Assembly: GCA_028023455.1 (NCBI GenBank)
Contig: JAQFVV010006545.1
Location: 496,001-560,000, forward strand
Reading direction: 5' to 3'
Origin: Epiperipatus broadwayi
Taxonomy: Eukaryota > Onychophora > Udeonychophora > Euonychophora > Peripatidae
Length of the DNA stretch: 64,000 nucleotides
In this document: piece after piece, positions 60,885-64,000 of the stretch
Layout: every line of letters starts with the position of its first letter
Position numbering within the stretch: position 1 is the stretch's first letter
Translations under genes and position numbers: made by a program
The notes under the pieces: model-generated
The model's input: the letters and a program-made list of their open reading frames with translations, nothing else
The model's database searches: none
Told to the model about the DNA's origin: nothing

Positions 60885-61210
60885 ATTTTCTGAATGTTAC
60901 TGGCGCAAGCCTTCTCCTGCTTTGTAGGCTTGCATCTGCATCAGTGATACTACTTTTACTTTAATTACTGAGGAAGAAACCACTTCCTCCACTTGCTCAT
61001 TTTTTATTATGTTGGAACACCAAAGGTTCATGGCTATGACCCAGCCTGGCTTTCCATATGTTCCGTGGATCTTTCATAGGGCATCAAAGAATTGTCAAAT
61101 ACAAGCTACCATGTTATTTCTTTAAATCACCAACAAGCCATTATTTTTCATATTCATTTTATAGCTCATAAGACATCAGTACCGTTTACTTCTCAGCTCA
61201 AATAAAGCCC
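60885..61210. other. GC-richer unidentified segment
   Basis: About 320 bp with balanced composition (GGCGCAAGCCTTCTCCTGC, GACCCAGCCTGGCTTTCC). No convincing frame or RNA signature. Confidence 0.3.
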
Positions 61211-61214
61211 CACT

Positions 61215-62204
61215 CTCATGCTCATAAATCGTGATGAATTGATTTTATTAAAGTCGAACAAATTCTTATTCATTTTTAATCAAATAAGTTTCTGTTAAAT
61301 AGTAAAGTTATGCCCTAAATATGTATCTTGCTCTTTGTGAATTGATTCATGAATGTGAAAATAAATCTTGCATTCTTTTCTTTAGAATCAGAATAATAAT
61401 TTCAGTCAAAACCAAATACCTTTATCTACTGTTATTTACTTGTCAGGGCATAGACATATATAATCCTCCTAGAACATTGTGTAATACTTATTGGCATATA
61501 ATAAGAACTTCCATTCTTATTGTAATTATAAATTCTGTTTAAAGACTAGAGGTAATCCATCTAATCATAATCTAAAAGCTGAACAAAATATTTATTATTA
61601 TTAAACATTTTATTAATACATTTGGTTTTTAACTTTCTTTCTTATTCAATAATTATTTTTAATCTTAATGCTTGCTGTTTGTATTGGCAACCTGAACTTA
61701 TACATATATGATTTGACTTAGAAATATCCTTAGTTATATTATTATACTTTGTTAGAGTCAGTTCAGGTGTCTCAAATTATCATCATCCATTGAGCTAGTT
61801 TCTTGGTGCATAGTCATGTACTGTTGACTTATGTCATCCATTGATTTGATCTGAGCTCATGAGTTGGGTTTGAATTTAGTTTGGTTCAGCTGAGTTTGAA
61901 TCCGGCTTTGAGTTTAGGTTGTTAATGTGGGTGGTTTTTCAACTGGTACACTAGTCAAATAATAAACATTAAATTCAATATTAAAAATGACAAGTAATTA
62001 TATTTTTTACCCATCCTGTGTTTTGATTTCCAAATTATTTTTATAATTGCTTCTAATGAGTTATGTGATATAATCAATTAGTGAATATTGTACCATCCAG
62101 ATTCAATTAACCAATAAATTTGCATTGTAAAATTGAATGACAACCAAGCAAATTTATTGTTTTAAATTAATTCAAAATTTATTAACAAATTTATATAAAT
62201 GAAA

Positions 62205-62241
<37 letters not shown>

Positions 62242-62789
62242 CAAATAAACATTTAAATTGTATGCATATAACTTGATTATACTTTAAGAAAAATGGTTTT
62301 GAATGACATTAATAGGTGATTACATATTAATCTCTACTTATTAAATACTAAATATAAACGGTTATGTTTATGTAACACAAAAAAATGTTGTGGAACATTC
62401 ATAATTTCCAAAATACAAGAGAGTTCAAGATATATCTTCTTTTTATATTTCCTATAAAATACATAGTTAATCAAAGTATAATATATATAGTAAACATTAA
62501 ATCACCCCACATGGTACAAACCAGTATCACCCTCTGTGAACTAATATAAAAATACATTAGAGTTCTTATTTCAAAATAGCCAGTTCAAAATGATACCACT
62601 TTGAACTGTCTGCTATAAGATGATATATATTAAAATACGAACAAACTCAAACAAAGAACTTGAAATTTTAGCAAGCAACGATCTTAAATATGAACTCTAA
62701 TGTATTTATATATTAGTTCACAGAGGGACCATACTGGATTTAAGGTTTAATATTTGTATATTTATGTCAGCATAGCATTATGCACTGGG

Positions 62790-62822
<33 letters not shown>

Positions 62823-62835
62823 ATAACTATATATC

Positions 62836-62879
<44 letters not shown>

Positions 62880-62980
62880 CGTGAATCTATTCATTTGTTA
62901 ATATACATTTAAAAGAATAAAATAAAATAAATACTCATTACAATATAAACTTTTTCATCTTCTAATATTAATAATACACC
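61215..62980. repeat. AT-rich DNA with microsatellites; no gene
   Basis: (AT)n lies at 62207-62239 and a TA-then-GA compound tract at 62794-62878. TAGAGTTC..AATACATTAGAGTTC and AATATATTAGTTCACAGAGG near 62530-62725 form a loose inverted pair with the stretch 62515-62560. Confidence 0.5.
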
Positions 62981-62989
62981 TGAAGTTAA

Positions 62990-64000
62990 TTTATAATCTT
63001 TAATAGTATTGACAATATACAAAAAACTATAACTTTATTCTATCAATACATTGATGATATTTTTGTATGTGGAAAGTCAGATACTATTAAAAAAATTTTG
63101 ATGAATTAAATAATATAAAAGGCTTAAAATGAATTAAAAGAGATGAAAATTTAAAGTGTGTTCAATTTCTAGATCTTAAGATAACTAGAAACAGAGATAA
63201 ACTGGATTACTATATGACTACTAAACCAATAGTAAAAAGAGGCTACATTCCATATAAATCAAGAGTACCAATGTCACATAAAATGGCAGGTTTGAAGTTC
63301 TTCTTGTTTAGAAATGATAACCTTTGTAAATATTCATCAGATAAAGGAAAAAATATTGAAGTATATTCTAATGAATTGTTAAATGTTGGATATAATTATG
63401 ATCATATTTACTATACCATTAAAATATTTAATTTGAAATATAAATACAAAAATAAAAATAAGATTAATAATGATGTTAATTATTCTGATAATAAAATTTG
63501 GATCTCAATACCATATATTTTTAATGAACAGGCAAATTCATAAGGAAAATTTATAAAGGTATATGTGACATTGCATTTTATGTACCACCTACATTAAATA
63601 AATTAATAAATAACTGTAAAGATAAAACCTTATTTACAAATAAAAGTTATATCATTTATAAGTGGATGTGTAGGTGTGGTAGTGGATATATATAGGTGAG
63701 TCCAGATGCACATTGGAGAAAAGAACAAAATAGCACTTATTGTTATTAAAAAAAGTTCAAAATATGAAACAAAATCCTAAAGATAATGATAATTTATCAG
63801 CTTCTGTTTTATGACCATAATAAATCATATATACTTGGTTTTGATTTTAATTATAATAATGTAAATTATTGCAAACAGAAAAAAATAATAATGAAAGAAA
63901 AATCAAGGAAGCTGTGTTAATATATAAATACAAGCAAGACTTAATCAATAGGCAGGCAGCAAACATTAAGATTATGGAATTATGGGACAGTTGACTTTTC
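62990..64000 (+). pseudogene. Penelope-like element: RT motif C, thumb and GIY-YIG nuclease, runs off the window
   Basis: FYQYIDDIFVCGKSDTIKKI (63038 on) carries an intact RT motif C, YIDD, at 63047-63058. QFLDLKITRNRDKLDYYMTT and KPIVKRGYIPYKSRVPMSHK follow. The longest intact frame (63214-63543) continues FFLFRNDNLCKYSSDKGKNI and WISIPYIFNEQA. A frameshift near 63538 leads to KFI, TLNKLINN, IYKWMCRCGSGYI, GESRCTLEKR (YIG split by a small shift), HLLLLKK, and NNNERKIKEAVLIYKYKQ, LINRQAANIKIMELWDS to 63993. Same family as the 21.7 and 49.4 kb copies and the fullest of them. The RT N-terminus is missing upstream. Several frameshifts make it inactive. Confidence 0.85.

Noticed and set aside
60970-60990. 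CTGAGGAAGAAACC as a hammerhead core
   Set aside because: It fits CUGANGA and GAAA only by having no stem II.

Overview
This is AT-rich animal DNA, most likely from an arthropod and probably a chelicerate such as a spider or scorpion. That is an inference from one terminal exon (2258-2497) with the C-terminal signature of the hemocyanin/phenoloxidase/hexamerin family, and from the abundance of Penelope-like retroelements (PLEs). There is no bacterial-style gene organisation and I recognise no tRNA or rRNA gene. Apart from the exon, every coding signal I can support is a decayed mobile element.

Layout. Positions 1-1600 are one arm of a long inverted repeat whose partner lies at about 42.77-44.48 kb. 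Then come a hammerhead-ribozyme-like 45-mer, a 165 bp palindrome, and the hemocyanin-like exon with its poly(A) signal (to 2.6 kb). From 2.6 to 17.2 kb there is mostly gene-free AT-rich DNA with (AT)n tracts, two minisatellites (8.8 and 15.2 kb), palindromes, a second hammerhead-like copy (12.55 kb) and LTR/SINE-like fragments. Inverted PLE pairs sit at 17.2-19 and 21.4-22.15 kb, with an env-like broken frame and an LTR-like segment between them. An RTE-type LINE (26.3-29.1 kb) is followed by a 300 bp palindrome carrying a hammerhead ribozyme on each strand. A Tx1/L1-like LINE (29.7-34.7 kb) and a minus-strand LINE (37.95-39.85 kb) follow. The 36.1-42.7 kb part holds two copies of an 860 bp repeat, one of them inserted into a PLE. 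From 47.7 to 57.8 kb there are several more PLE copies, nearly all palindromic, and an inverted pair of LTR-like sequences. The window closes with a PLE (63.0-64.0 kb) that keeps a YIDD reverse-transcriptase motif and runs off the end.

The most interesting theme is a link between foldback DNA and small self-cleaving-ribozyme motifs. The motifs include canonical CUGANGA...GAAA cores (1.7, 12.55, 29.3 kb), decayed hammerhead-like hairpins in a dispersed repeat (11.2, 24.3, 41.4 kb), and related hairpins in PLE terminal repeats (47.8, 48.6, 48.97, 49.9 kb). Hammerhead ribozymes in PLE terminal repeats are known. The palindromic, double-ribozyme arrangement at 29.3 kb and the repeated head-to-head PLE dimers deserve checking. 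All ribozyme claims come from hand folding and none has been tested for activity.
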